This document shows positions 42,120-51,445 of a DNA stretch of 64,000 nucleotides, piece by piece (the stretch's first letter is position 1; every line of letters starts with the position of its first letter). The stretch spans positions 1-64,000 of the forward strand of contig CAZCLF010000006.1 of NCBI GenBank assembly GCA_964499485.1. The letters are read 5' to 3'. Origin of the DNA: Ga0074130 sp964499485 (GTDB lineage Bacteria; Pseudomonadota; Gammaproteobacteria; Burkholderiales; Rhodocyclaceae). The notes below the pieces were generated by a model. The model was not told where the DNA came from. It saw only the letters and a list, made by a program, of their open reading frames with translations, and made no database searches. Both the position numbers and the translations under genes were made by a program.

Positions 42120-43292
42120 TCAGTGCAAGTGGCGGGGTACTGACTCTGCTTGATCTTCCGGCAGCTCGGCGTGCACGATCTCGCCATCAGGGCTGGGATA
42201 GAGCGGGCTGCCGCAGTCGTCACAGAACTCCACTGGAAAGCGATGCTCAAGGGTAAGGATGAGCTCTAGGCCTTGTTGCTTCAGCAGCCCCTCAATCGTG
42301 GCAGCAGTATCGCTGCCGTCGTCTTCGGCCTCAAGCAGTGGCCAGACCAGGCCGTAGATCACATCCTTGCTCTCCCGCCGCGTAAAGCCGACGCGATATT
42401 CGACCAGATCGTCCTCGTAAAACGGCGCAATCACCGCACGCAGTTGCTGCGGACCGATATCGAGCGTGGTTTTGAGGAATTCAACTGAGGCTTGTAGCGA
42501 GAAGGGGCGCGAGGCGCGGTCGGCTTCTCGGCAAGCAGTAAAGTAAGCCTGTGGAAGCTGTAGTTCGCTTGCGCAGCCGGTGAGCAGCGTTTGCATGGCA
42601 TTACCGCCCTGGTTTTGCCAGCTGCGCTCGGCCGTGGCGCGGTTGCCATCCTTTTCCTGCCAGCGAAACAGTGGCCCGCCCATTGGCGCCACGATGGCAC
42701 CCAGCAGATAGCGTGTGTCCGACAGAAATTTCATGCCTTCGGGGAGCTGGGCTGGGTCAATAGAGACGCTGCGATGGTGTAGGGCAGCCTCCCCTAGCTC
42801 GCGTGCGAGTTCCGCCGTGGTGCAAAAGCCTTGCGGCATGTGGTCTGGGCTAAACAGGAAGTTGGCTAGCGCCAACCGGGTGTTGTCGGCCAGTACATGG
42901 GCTTGCAGCTGCACTCGCAAGGTGTCAAGTAGCGGCGCAGGGATAGTGCCCGATGGGATGTTGAAGCGTGACCAGGCGAGGATGGGGACGGCAATCAGCT
43001 GGACGTCATGCTGATCGACGCGTAAACACTCGCAATGTGCCTCAATCATGTCAGCCAGCATGTCGTAAGCGCGGCTGTCGTTGTTGTGTAAGTGGTCAAG
43101 CGCGGTATTCAGGCCTTCCTCGTTCTGCTCGGCCAGTAGATCACTAATGAGCGAGCCCAGTGCGGCCTCCCAATGGGCGTCCTCCAGCCGCGAACCCGAG
43201 CGTGCATAAGCTTCAGCGAGCTGTACCAAGGTTTCGGTACGGGCGGTGAGGCGCGCATGGCGCGAGGTGCGGGGTCTTTTCATGGGGTACAC
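42120..43292 (-). CDS. DUF2863 family protein
   Basis: Protein of 390 residues, matching the DUF2863 family as I remember it: an N-terminal helical part (LVQLAEAYARSGSRLEDAHWE), the middle AVPILAWSRFNIPSG and the C-terminal EFCDDCGSPLYPSPDGE with a CxxC pair. Found mostly in betaproteobacteria; function unknown. It is convergent with dadA and divergent from the phosphate operon. The start could also be the fourth codon (MKRPRT). Confidence 0.78.
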   Translation of the reverse strand: MYPMKRPRTSRHARLTARTETLVQLAEAYARSGSRLEDAHWEAALGSLISDLLAEQNEEGLNTALDHLHNNDSRAYDMLADMIEAHCECLRVDQHDVQLIAVPILAWSRFNIPSGTIPAPLLDTLRVQLQAHVLADNTRLALANFLFSPDHMPQGFCTTAELARELGEAALHHRSVSIDPAQLPEGMKFLSDTRYLLGAIVAPMGGPLFRWQEKDGNRATAERSWQNQGGNAMQTLLTGCASELQLPQAYFTACREADRASRPFSLQASVEFLKTTLDIGPQQLRAVIAPFYEDDLVEYRVGFTRRESKDVIYGLVWPLLEAEDDGSDTAATIEGLLKQQGLELILTLEHRFPVEFCDDCGSPLYPSPDGEIVHAELPEDQAESVPRHLH

Positions 43293-43404
43293 ATGGGGGA
43301 GGGCCGCGCAGTATAGCAGCCGGGTTTCTCCCTCCTTATGGAGGGGTGAATGCTGGTAGACTGCGCGCTTCGTAATAAAACTGCAATGTTGCTAAGGTGC
43401 CCGC

Positions 43405-44046
43405 ATGATCTTCTCCCGTTTCCTGCCGCAGGAAGGTAGCTTTTTCGAGTTGTTCAACGCTCACGCCGAGTTGATCGTTAAGGGAGGGCGCGAGTTGGCC
43501 TCTCTGGTGAATGCGCTGGAAACCTCGCCGGATAAGCTGAATGCGCACTCGATCGCGATTGACGAGATCGAATCGGCGGCCGATACCATCACGCACGATA
43601 CGGTTGCCCTGCTGCACACCACCTTCAATACCCCGCTGGATCGCGATGAAATCCACCAGCTGATCTCGGGCATGGATGACATCCTTGATCTGATTCAGGA
43701 CGTATCCGAAGCGATCTATCTCTACGACGTGCGTCGCCTGACTCAGGAGGCCCGCCATATTGCCGATCTGTGTGTGTCTTGCTGTGAGCGCGTGCGTTCG
43801 GCAGTGGTGCTGCTGAACAACATGGATAACGCACAGGCCATTCTCAAGCTGTGCAAGGAAATCGATCAGCTGGAGTCCGACGCCGATCGTTCGATGCGCC
43901 AAGGTATTGCTAAGTTGTTCCGCGAGGAGCCGGATGTCCGTCAAGTGCTGAAGCTCAAAGAGCTTTACGAGTTGCTCGAACTCGTGACCGACCGCTGCGA
44001 GGATGTGGCGAACATAGTCGAGGGCATCGTCCTCGAAAATTCCTAA
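43405..44046 (+). CDS. DUF47 family protein, PhoU-like phosphate transport accessory
   Basis: Helical protein of 213 residues of the PhoU-like/TIGR00153 type: FFELFNAHAEL at the N-terminus, IDEIESAADTITHD (about 50), MDDILDLIQDVSEAIYLYD (about 90). Such proteins accompany Pit carriers and probably regulate or assist them. It precedes the Pit gene by 14 bp in the same operon. AAGGTG upstream of the ATG is the likely ribosome site. Confidence 0.93.
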   Translation: MIFSRFLPQEGSFFELFNAHAELIVKGGRELASLVNALETSPDKLNAHSIAIDEIESAADTITHDTVALLHTTFNTPLDRDEIHQLISGMDDILDLIQDVSEAIYLYDVRRLTQEARHIADLCVSCCERVRSAVVLLNNMDNAQAILKLCKEIDQLESDADRSMRQGIAKLFREEPDVRQVLKLKELYELLELVTDRCEDVANIVEGIVLENS

Positions 44047-44060
44047 GCGGAGCAGTCTGA

Positions 44061-45071
44061 ATGGAAGCGGTTAGTCTCGGCCTAGGTGCCGTGATATTGC
44101 TGGTGCTCCTGGCACTGGTATTCGATTTCATGAACGGTTTTCACGATGCGGCGAATTCAATCGCCACCGTTGTGTCGACCGGTGTGCTTAAGCCCCATCA
44201 TGCGGTGGCGCTGGCCGCCTTCTTCAATGTGGTGGCGGTCTTTGTTTTCCATCTCAAGGTCGCCACGACCGTGGGCAAGGGCATCATTGATCCAAGCATT
44301 GTCGATCCGCACCTCATTTTTGGTGCGCTGGTCGGTGCGATTGCTTGGAACATCATTACTTGGTACTACGGTATACCTTCCAGTTCTTCACACGCGTTGA
44401 TCGGTGGTCTGGTTGGCGCCGGTCTGGCCAAGGCAGGCCTTGATCCCCTCTTGTGGGCGGGGATTGGCAAGACGGTGCTGTTCATCGTGATTGCACCAAC
44501 GCTAGGCTTCATCCTTGGCGGCATTCTGTGGGTCATTGTGGCGTGGCTGTGTAACGGTATGACCCCGCGCAAGGTGGATCGATGGTTCAGGCGGATTCAG
44601 CTGGCCTCCTGTTCGCTTTATAGTCTCGGTCACGGCGGCAATGACGCGCAGAAGACCATCGGCATCATCTGGTTGTTGCTGATTGCGACCGGCTATGTGT
44701 CGCAAAGCGACGCGATGCCACCGATTTGGGTCATCGTCGTGTGCTATCTCGCCATGGGGCTAGGCACTTTGTTTGGTGGCTGGCGCATCGTCAAGACCAT
44801 GGGGCAGAAGATCACCAAACTGCGTCCAGTGGGCGGCGCCTGTGCCGAAATGAGTGGCGCCTTCTCGCTGTTTTTTGCCAGTAGCATGGGCGTTCCTGTT
44901 TCAACCACGCACACGATTACCGGTGCCATTGTCGGCGTGGGCGCGGCCCGTGGCGCCAGCAAGGTGCGCTGGGGTGTCACTGGCAGCATCGTTTGGGCTT
45001 GGGTCCTGACCATTCCAGCCAGCGCCACCATTGCAGCCATCAGCTGGTATCTGGGTAGCGCATTGTTCTGA
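44061..45071 (+). CDS. pit: Low-affinity inorganic phosphate transporter (Pit)
   Basis: Inner-membrane symporter of 336 residues with two inverted PHO4 repeats. The signature GFHDAANSIATVVSTGVL is near 27-44 and the second copy GGNDAQKTIGI near 192. VPVSTTHTITGAIVG marks the C-terminal repeat. It carries phosphate, often with divalent metal, driven by protons. It follows the DUF47 gene, forming a common two-gene operon. Confidence 0.95.
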   Translation: MEAVSLGLGAVILLVLLALVFDFMNGFHDAANSIATVVSTGVLKPHHAVALAAFFNVVAVFVFHLKVATTVGKGIIDPSIVDPHLIFGALVGAIAWNIITWYYGIPSSSSHALIGGLVGAGLAKAGLDPLLWAGIGKTVLFIVIAPTLGFILGGILWVIVAWLCNGMTPRKVDRWFRRIQLASCSLYSLGHGGNDAQKTIGIIWLLLIATGYVSQSDAMPPIWVIVVCYLAMGLGTLFGGWRIVKTMGQKITKLRPVGGACAEMSGAFSLFFASSMGVPVSTTHTITGAIVGVGAARGASKVRWGVTGSIVWAWVLTIPASATIAAISWYLGSALF

Positions 45072-45081
45072 GTGTTCGGCC

Positions 45082-45435
45082 ATGGCTGATCTGAATCATT
45101 GTCAGCACTGCGGTGCCTGTTGTGCCACCTATCGCGTTTCGTTTTACACCGGGGAAATGGATGACTTCCCCGGCGGTATTGTCCCCAGCGGTTTGGTTGA
45201 GAAAATCAACGACGTAATGGCCTGCATGCGCGGGACCGACCGACAGCCTCCTCGCTGTACCGCGCTACGCGGCACCATTGGTGTTGAAGTTGGCTGCGCC
45301 ATTTATGAATTTCGGCCCTCACCGTGTCGCGAGTTTGCGCCATACGCGGCCATCGGTCAGGGTGACGAAGCTTGCAATGACGCCCGCCGTCGCCATGGTT
45401 TGCCCCCCCTAGACGATCCCCCCAGCTCTCGCTGA
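45082..45435 (+). CDS. YkgJ family cysteine-cluster protein
   Basis: Protein of 117 residues with eight cysteines, several in the N-terminal CQHCGACCATYR and later in CAIYEFRPSPCREF. The pattern matches the zinc- or iron-chelating YkgJ/UPF0153 family; the reaction is unknown. The start is ATG 45082, 10 bp after the Pit stop; a longer frame from 45031 lies inside the Pit gene. It may be the third gene of that operon. Confidence 0.88.
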   Translation: MADLNHCQHCGACCATYRVSFYTGEMDDFPGGIVPSGLVEKINDVMACMRGTDRQPPRCTALRGTIGVEVGCAIYEFRPSPCREFAPYAAIGQGDEACNDARRRHGLPPLDDPPSSR

Positions 45436-45569
45436 TCCGCTCTGCGCAAGTTAGTTGTAGGCATTTTTGCTGCTGCCCTGAAAAAGCCGAACCAATAAGA
45501 AACGCGCTGTCAAGATTGAGGCCGGCGCGGTTTTTCGCTATCATTTGGCTTTCCCGCACCTGCTTCGTC

Positions 45570-47204
45570 ATGACCAAATACGTCTTTGTCACTGGTGGTG
45601 TCGTGTCCTCATTGGGCAAGGGCATCGCCGCCGCATCGCTGGGAGCTATTCTCGAGTCCCGCGGCCTCCGTATCACCCATCTCAAGCTTGACCCCTACAT
45701 CAACGTAGACCCCGGCACCATGTCACCGTTCCAACACGGTGAAGTGTTTGTGACCGAGGATGGCGCTGAGACCGATCTCGACCTCGGTCACTACGAGCGC
45801 TTTGTCAGCACCAAGATGGGCAAGCGCAACAATTTCACGACCGGCCAGGTGTATGAGGCCGTGATCAAGAAGGAGCGCCGTGGTGAATACCTCGGCAAGA
45901 CCGTTCAGGTCATTCCGCACATCACCGATCAAATCAAGGCCAACGTTAAGGCAGGCGCTGAAGGCGCCGAAGTGGCGATTGTTGAAGTCGGCGGTACCGT
46001 CGGCGACATTGAGTCACTGCCGTTTCTGGAAGCCATTCGCCAGATGGGCTTCGAAGAGGGCAGGGAAAACACTTGCTTTATCCATCTGACCTTGTTGCCT
46101 TACATACCGACCGCTGGTGAGCTGAAGACCAAGCCGACGCAGCACTCCGTCAAGGAGCTGCGCGAGATCGGTATTCAGCCCGATATCCTGCTGTGCCGAG
46201 CAGATCGTCCGATTCCTGAGGAAGAGCGCCGCAAGATTGCACTATTCACCAATGTGCAGCCTGAGGCCGTGATTTCCTGTCTAGATGCTGATTCGATCTA
46301 CAAGATTCCCGGCATGCTGCATGACCAGATGCTGGATGGCATTGTCTGCCACAAGCTCAACATCCTGGCTAAAGCGGCGGACCTGTCGGTCTGGCGCAAG
46401 CTGGTGCATGGACTGGAGCATCCTAAGCATGCGCTGGATATCGCTTTCGTCGGCAAGTACGTTGATTTGACCGAGTCCTACAAGTCGCTGACTGAAGCAT
46501 TGACCCATGCTGGTATTCATACCGAGAGCAAGGTCAATATCCATTACATCGACTCGGAAGAGATCGAGAAGAACGGTTGTGATGTACTGGCCTCCATGCA
46601 TGCCATTTTGGTGCCGGGCGGTTTTGGTCGCCGTGGTACGGAAGGTAAGATTGCCGCCATTCGTTATGCCCGCGAGAACAAAGTGCCCTATCTGGGTATC
46701 TGTCTCGGCATGCAGCTGGCGGTGATCGAATACGCCCGTAATGTGGCCGGCCTTGATGGCGCCCATAGTACTGAGCTGAACGAACAGACCCCGCACCCGG
46801 TGATTGCTTTGATTACCGAATGGCTGGATCGCGAAGGCAAGGTTGAAACGCGTAGCGAAAATTCCGATATCGGCGGCACCATGCGTCTGGGTGGTCAGAA
46901 ATGCACCCTGGCAGCCGGTTCGCTGGCGCGTGAGGTGTATGGCAGCGATGTCATCACCGAACGTCATCGTCATCGCTACGAAGTGAATAATGCCTATCTG
47001 CCGCGCCTTGAAAAGGCGGGTTTACGCATCTCCGGCAAGTCTTCTGAAGGCAAGGAATTGTGCGAAATGATCGAGATCCCGGGGCATCCATGGTTCATGG
47101 CATGCCAGTTCCATCCCGAGTTTACGTCGTCGCCGCGTAATGGCCACCCCTTGTTCACCGCCTTTGTGCGCGCTGCATTGGCGCGTAAGGATGTGGCCAA
47201 GTAA
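45570..47204 (+). CDS. pyrG: CTP synthase
   Basis: Cytoplasmic enzyme of 544 residues that aminates UTP to CTP using glutamine and ATP. The amidoligase half starts MTKYVFVTGGVVSSLGKG. The class I glutaminase half has nucleophile motif LGICLGMQ (Cys near 380) and the His-Glu pair in FHPEFTSSP. The start is ATG 45570; a longer frame from 45516 adds unrelated residues. It lies 131 bp upstream of eno without the kdsA gene that often stands between. Confidence 0.98.
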   Translation: MTKYVFVTGGVVSSLGKGIAAASLGAILESRGLRITHLKLDPYINVDPGTMSPFQHGEVFVTEDGAETDLDLGHYERFVSTKMGKRNNFTTGQVYEAVIKKERRGEYLGKTVQVIPHITDQIKANVKAGAEGAEVAIVEVGGTVGDIESLPFLEAIRQMGFEEGRENTCFIHLTLLPYIPTAGELKTKPTQHSVKELREIGIQPDILLCRADRPIPEEERRKIALFTNVQPEAVISCLDADSIYKIPGMLHDQMLDGIVCHKLNILAKAADLSVWRKLVHGLEHPKHALDIAFVGKYVDLTESYKSLTEALTHAGIHTESKVNIHYIDSEEIEKNGCDVLASMHAILVPGGFGRRGTEGKIAAIRYARENKVPYLGICLGMQLAVIEYARNVAGLDGAHSTELNEQTPHPVIALITEWLDREGKVETRSENSDIGGTMRLGGQKCTLAAGSLAREVYGSDVITERHRHRYEVNNAYLPRLEKAGLRISGKSSEGKELCEMIEIPGHPWFMACQFHPEFTSSPRNGHPLFTAFVRAALARKDVAK

Positions 47205-47335
47205 GGGTCGGATCAGGGTTCAAATGCCTTGATTTGGTAGTTAAGGCCAACGGTGTTCTGGATATTTGATTGTGAGCGCATGGGTAAAATGCGCGATTGA
47301 TTTGATTTGAATTCGTAGATTTTTAGGACATAGCC

Positions 47336-48622
47336 ATGAGTGCAATTGTTGATGTCGTCGCCCGCGAGATTCTGGATTCGCGTGGCAATCCTACTGTTGA
47401 AGCCGATGTGCTACTTGAGTCTGGCGTGCTTGGCCGCGCCGCCGTGCCGTCGGGTGCCTCGACGGGGTCGCGCGAAGCCGTTGAGCTGCGTGACGGTGAT
47501 GCTGCCCGTTTCGTTGGCAAGGGTGTGCTGCGCGCTGTTGAGAGCGTCAATACCGAGATTTCCGAAGCCATCATCGGTCTGGATGCCGAAGATCAAGCTT
47601 TCATTGACCGTACCCTGATTGAGTTGGACGGTACCGACAACAAGTCGCGTCTGGGCGCCAACGCTATCCTCGCTGTCTCCATGGCGGTGGCTAAGGCTGC
47701 GGCTGAAGAGTCGGGCTTGCCGCTGTATCGCTACTTCGGTGGTAGTGGCGCGATGTCCATGCCAGTGCCAATGATGAACGTCATCAACGGCGGCGCGCAT
47801 GCCAACAACAGCCTGGATATCCAAGAGTTCATGATTCTGCCGGTTGGCGCCAAGAGCTTCCGTGAAGCCCTGCGCTGTGGCGCCGAAGTCTTCCAGCATC
47901 TGAAGAAGCTGGTGGATAAGAAGGGCTATCCGACCACAGTAGGTGACGAAGGCGGTTTTGCGCCGAATGTCTCCGGCAATGACGAAGCCATCGAATTGAT
48001 CCTCAAGGCCATCGAAACCGCTGGTTACACGCCGGGCCAAGATGTGGTGCTGGGTCTGGATTGCGCCAGCTCGGAGTTCTACAAGGATGGTAAGTACCAT
48101 CTGGCTTCGGAAAAGCTTGAACTGACTAGCGCCGGTTTTGCTGACTACCTCGGTAATCTGGTCAGCAAGTACCCGATCATCAGTATTGAAGACGGCATGG
48201 CCGAAGGCGACTGGGATGGTTGGAAGCTTCTGACCGACAAGCTGGGCAAGAATGTGCAAATTGTGGGCGACGACCTGTTCGTGACCAATCCACGCATCCT
48301 GCGTGAAGGGATCAGCAAGGGTATCGCTAACTCGATCCTGATCAAGATCAACCAAATCGGCACGCTGACCGAAACCTTCGCCGCCGTGGAAATGGCTAAG
48401 CGCGCCGGCTACACCAATGTGATCTCGCATCGCTCTGGTGAAACCGAAGATTCGACCATTGCGGATATTGCTGTTGGTCTGAATGCCGGCCAGATCAAGA
48501 CCGGTTCGTTGTCGCGTTCCGATCGTATTGCCAAGTACAACCAGCTGCTGCGCATCGAAGAAGATCTGGGCGATACCGTGACCTATCCGGGCATCGAAGC
48601 TTTCTACAATCTGCGCAAGTAA
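47336..48622 (+). CDS. eno: Enolase
   Basis: Glycolytic enzyme of 428 residues that interconverts 2-phosphoglycerate and phosphoenolpyruvate; also part of the RNA degradosome in some bacteria. Motifs: AREILDSRGNPTVEADV at 10-26, GGAHANNSLDIQEFMI, SIEDGMAEGDWDGW and the catalytic ILIKINQIGTLTET. Length is normal. ftsB follows 9 bp later, as in many gammaproteobacteria and betaproteobacteria. Confidence 0.98.
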   Translation: MSAIVDVVAREILDSRGNPTVEADVLLESGVLGRAAVPSGASTGSREAVELRDGDAARFVGKGVLRAVESVNTEISEAIIGLDAEDQAFIDRTLIELDGTDNKSRLGANAILAVSMAVAKAAAEESGLPLYRYFGGSGAMSMPVPMMNVINGGAHANNSLDIQEFMILPVGAKSFREALRCGAEVFQHLKKLVDKKGYPTTVGDEGGFAPNVSGNDEAIELILKAIETAGYTPGQDVVLGLDCASSEFYKDGKYHLASEKLELTSAGFADYLGNLVSKYPIISIEDGMAEGDWDGWKLLTDKLGKNVQIVGDDLFVTNPRILREGISKGIANSILIKINQIGTLTETFAAVEMAKRAGYTNVISHRSGETEDSTIADIAVGLNAGQIKTGSLSRSDRIAKYNQLLRIEEDLGDTVTYPGIEAFYNLRK

Positions 48623-48631
48623 GCCTGTGCC

Positions 48632-48916
48632 GTGAGGTGGCCTACCTGGATTCTGGTCGGCCTGATCACCGTCTTGCAATACCCGTTGTGGTTTGGCAAA
48701 GGCGGCTGGCTCAGGGTCTGGGATATGGATCAGAAGCTGGAAGCGCAGCGCGAAGTGAACCAGAAGCTAGAGCTACGCAATGCTGGCCTTGAAGCAGAAG
48801 TCCGTGATCTGAAAAACGGTTACGAAGCCATCGAGGAGCGGGCGCGCTACGAGCTAGGGCTGGTCAAGCAAGGCGAAGTTTTTGTGCAAGTACCGCAGAA
48901 GAAGCCACAACCTTAA
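48632..48916 (+). CDS. ftsB: Cell division protein FtsB
   Basis: Bitopic division protein of 94 residues. A GTG start (48632) leads to one helix (about 5-22), then a coiled coil (about 30-70, AQREVNQKLELRNAGLEAEV) and ERARYELGLVKQGEVFVQV, the region that binds FtsL and FtsQ. It is linked to eno by a 9-bp gap and followed by a terminator. Confidence 0.95.
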   Translation: MRWPTWILVGLITVLQYPLWFGKGGWLRVWDMDQKLEAQREVNQKLELRNAGLEAEVRDLKNGYEAIEERARYELGLVKQGEVFVQVPQKKPQP

Positions 48917-48940
48917 AAATCGCCTCGTTTTACTGCATCC

Positions 48941-48976
48941 AAAAAATCCGCCGAGTGTTTGTTCGGCGGATTTTTT
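48941..48976. terminator. Bidirectional terminator between ftsB and the feo operon
   Basis: TCCGCCGA (48947-48954) and TCGGCGGA (48963-48970) pair around an 8-nt loop, with an A-run before and a T-run after. It ends both eno-ftsB and the convergent feo transcript. Confidence 0.93.
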
Positions 48977-48987
48977 ATTTGTGCAGA

Positions 48988-49227
48988 CTATTTGAGTGGA
49001 TGCAGGGTGTGACTGCTTATCTCTGCGGGTGTTGCGCACGCTTTGCAACTGCTACAGCTGCCGCATCCGCCAGCTTGACTGAGTTTCTCGGCTTTCGCAT
49101 TTGAGGCACCGAGGAGGCGAGCGAGTTTTTCCTTCACAGTCCTAGGAGCGTAGCGCCAGCCTGCATAAGCAACTGCTGCTATTACGATCAGCGCGACCAG
49201 TAGGTTTTCGATCAGCAAATGATTCAT
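48988..49227 (-). CDS. Small Cys-rich membrane protein, FeoB-associated
   Basis: Protein of 79 residues. One membrane helix (about 7-24) is followed by a basic segment and a cysteine cluster, GGCGSCSSCKACA, with four closely spaced cysteines. It resembles DUF6587-type proteins encoded next to feoB; the cluster could hold a metal or an iron-sulfur centre. The start is ATG 49227, 17 bp after the feoB stop. Third gene of the feo operon, in the place of feoC. Confidence 0.8.
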   Translation of the reverse strand: MNHLLIENLLVALIVIAAVAYAGWRYAPRTVKEKLARLLGASNAKAEKLSQAGGCGSCSSCKACATPAEISSHTLHPLK

Positions 49228-49244
49228 GGTGCCTCGTGTAGTCG

Positions 49245-51113
49245 TTAGCCCCAGCCTAGCGCAAGTGCAACCCGGTAGGTGATGAAAGATGCCAGATAGG
49301 CCAGTGCGAACAGATAGCCAGCAAGGATGAACATCTGCTTCCATGAGTTGGTTTCGCGCTTAACTGCTGCTAGCGTTGCTAGGCATTGCGGGGCGTAGAC
49401 ATACCAGGCCAACAGGGACAGTGCAGTCGCAAGCGACCAGCTGGCCGCAATCATCGGTTCTAGCTGGCCGGCGATATCTTCTGCGCTGGCCGACATGGCA
49501 TACACAGTGCCCAGTGCACTGACTGCAACTTCGCGTGCTGCCATGCCTGGTACCAACGCAATGGAGATTTGCCAATTGAAGCCGATGGGTGCGAAAACCA
49601 CCTCCAGTGCGCGGCCGATCATGCCGGCAAAGCTGTATTGAATCGCTGGGCCGGTTGCATCGGCTGGAGGGGCAGGGTAGGTCGATAGAAACCACAGGAT
49701 GATGGTCAGCGAGAGGATCAGCGTGCCGACCCGACGCAGGAAGATGCTGGCACGCTCATACAGGCCGACAGCCAGATTGCGCAGGCTGGGGCGGCGGTAA
49801 GCCGGTAACTCCATCATCAGCACAGTCGGTGTAGCGCGCCCGCGCATGAACTTCAACACCCATGCGACGGCAAGCGCCGACAGAATGCCAGCGACATATA
49901 GCCCGAATAGCACCAGCCCTTGCAGATTGAAGATGCCAGCGACCGTTTGCTGCGGAATGAAGGCAGCAATCAGCAGGGCATACACAGGCAGACGCGCCGA
50001 ACAGGTCATCAGCGGGGCAATCATGATGGTGACGAGGCGATCGCGCCAGTCGGTAATGGTGCGCGTTGCCATGATGCCGGGGATGGCACAGGCAAAACTC
50101 GAGAGCAGGGGGATGAACGAACGCCCAGAGAGACCAACACCACTCATGACCCGATCAAGCAGAAAGGCAGCCCGCGGCAGATAGCCTGAGTCTTCAAGCG
50201 CAAGAATGAAGAAGAACAGAATCAGAATCTGCGGCAAGAAAACCAAAACACCGCCCACACCCGCGATGATGCCGTCGGCAAGCAGGCTTTGCAGCAGGCC
50301 TGGCGACATGTGTGCAGATATCCATTCGCTAAGGCCGGCCACCGCGCCATCAATGGCCTCCATCGGCACTTCAGCCCAGCTGAAGACAGCTTGGAACATC
50401 AGAAACAGGGTGGCGGTGAGAATCAGCATGCCCCAGAGTGGGTGCAACACAACGCTGTCGATGCGGTCATCTAGGCTGCTATCCGTGGCAGGTGTGATGA
50501 TGGCTAGCCCGAGGATGCGTCTAACCTCCTGTTGGGTGGTAAGCACGTCTTCAACGTCTGAGGGCTGCCAGTTGGAGATCGTTGTGTTGCTCGTGATGAT
50601 AAGACTGTCGATATGCTCGACGAGGCTCTGTGCGCCGTTGTGCTTGATGGCGATGGTTTCGACGACGGGCATACCGAGCTCGCGCGACAGGGCTGCGCTA
50701 TCAATCGTAATGCCCTGACGCTGAGCAGCGTCGCTCATGTTGAGCGCCATGACCATAGGTAAGTTCAGTTGCCGCGCTTCAAGCACCAAACGCAGGTTGA
50801 GACGCAGATTTGTCGCATCTGTAACGCAAATCAGGAGATCAGGCCGTGCCTGATCGCTGCGTTCGCCAGTCACGACGTCGCGTGTAATGGCTTCATCGGC
50901 GCTAAGGGCGTTAAGACTGTAGGCCCCGGGTAGATCGAGCAAACGTACTTGGCGACCGGCGGGTGTGGCGAACAAGCCTTCCTTGCGCTCGACGGTCACT
51001 CCCGCATAGTTGGCTACCTTTTGGCGGCTCCCCGTCAGCAGGTTGAAGAGGGCGGTTTTGCCGCAGTTGGGGTTGCCAAGCAACGCAATCTGCAATGGTT
51101 TGGGGTGACTCAT
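49245..51113 (-). CDS. feoB: Ferrous iron transport protein B
   Basis: Inner-membrane Fe(II) transporter of 622 residues, shorter than the roughly 770 of E. coli but within the family range. The N-terminal G domain has GNPNCGKTALFN (G1), DLPGAYSL (G3) and ALNMSD (G4). About ten helices follow, with Gate-motif regions and the conserved SFACAIPGIMATRT and SCSARLPVYALL-type cysteine segment. Overlaps feoA by 4 bp (ATGA). Confidence 0.96.
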   Translation of the reverse strand: MSHPKPLQIALLGNPNCGKTALFNLLTGSRQKVANYAGVTVERKEGLFATPAGRQVRLLDLPGAYSLNALSADEAITRDVVTGERSDQARPDLLICVTDATNLRLNLRLVLEARQLNLPMVMALNMSDAAQRQGITIDSAALSRELGMPVVETIAIKHNGAQSLVEHIDSLIITSNTTISNWQPSDVEDVLTTQQEVRRILGLAIITPATDSSLDDRIDSVVLHPLWGMLILTATLFLMFQAVFSWAEVPMEAIDGAVAGLSEWISAHMSPGLLQSLLADGIIAGVGGVLVFLPQILILFFFILALEDSGYLPRAAFLLDRVMSGVGLSGRSFIPLLSSFACAIPGIMATRTITDWRDRLVTIMIAPLMTCSARLPVYALLIAAFIPQQTVAGIFNLQGLVLFGLYVAGILSALAVAWVLKFMRGRATPTVLMMELPAYRRPSLRNLAVGLYERASIFLRRVGTLILSLTIILWFLSTYPAPPADATGPAIQYSFAGMIGRALEVVFAPIGFNWQISIALVPGMAAREVAVSALGTVYAMSASAEDIAGQLEPMIAASWSLATALSLLAWYVYAPQCLATLAAVKRETNSWKQMFILAGYLFALAYLASFITYRVALALGWG

Positions 51114-51385
51114 GCTGCCGTTACCTCAATGCGGATGAAATCAGCCTCAAAGCGGCGTAGCGCAAAGGTAGTGTGTCCCAAGCGCACGGCAATCGGTTCA
51201 TGTCCGGGGTGTCCATGCGCAATGATGCGCACTGACTCGCCGGGGAGGAAGCCAATCTCGATCAGGCGCAACACTAGATGCCGCTGATCTGGAGCTTCAG
51301 GCGAGAGGATGCTCGAAATGACTGCGGGAGTGTTACGCGGTAAGTCGCTTAGGCTGAGTTCAGCGTTGCTGGTTTGGGTGCTCAA
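51110..51385 (-). CDS. feoA: Ferrous iron transport protein A
   Basis: SH3-like cytoplasmic protein of 91 residues that supports FeoB. Features: LRLIEIGFLPGESVRIIAHG (split here), and VRLGHTTFALRRFEADFIRIE near the C-terminus. The first gene of feoA-feoB-Cys-rich operon; the start follows a promoter and a nested palindrome. Confidence 0.94.
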   Translation of the reverse strand: MSTQTSNAELSLSDLPRNTPAVISSILSPEAPDQRHLVLRLIEIGFLPGESVRIIAHGHPGHEPIAVRLGHTTFALRRFEADFIRIEVTAA

Positions 51386-51399
51386 GGGGCATTCACAAA

Positions 51400-51445
51400 A
51401 ATGGGAAAAAGCATTTGATCAAGTCAAATGCGAACAATTCCCATT
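51400..51445 (-). repeat. Nested palindromes in the feoA promoter/leader
   Basis: The outer pair AATGGGAA (51400-51407) and TTCCCATT (51438-51445) encloses the inner pair GCATTTGA (51411-51418) and TCAAATGC (51424-51431). All arms are perfect 8-mers. The outer arm overlaps the -10 box, and the inner hairpin lies in the predicted leader, just upstream of feoA. An iron or redox regulator site, or an RNA hairpin, is possible. Confidence 0.65.

Noticed and set aside
43336..43944. 202-residue frame opposite the DUF47 gene
   Set aside because: Antisense to a well-supported gene; it lacks family features and overlaps its promoter region.
46281..46973. 230-residue frame opposite pyrG
   Set aside because: Antisense shadow of a highly conserved gene, rich in H, Q and T as such shadows usually are.
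47205..47335. Missing kdsA between pyrG and eno as a deletion
   Set aside because: The 131-bp gap has no remnant of kdsA, and many genomes place kdsA elsewhere, so no deletion can be claimed.
47411..48679. 422-residue frame opposite eno
   Set aside because: Long antisense frame caused by the codon bias of eno; no domain features.
51411..51431. FNR-like site upstream of feoA
   Set aside because: The half-sites are separated by three bases instead of four and one half is GTCAA, so it does not meet the TTGAT-N4-ATCAA form.
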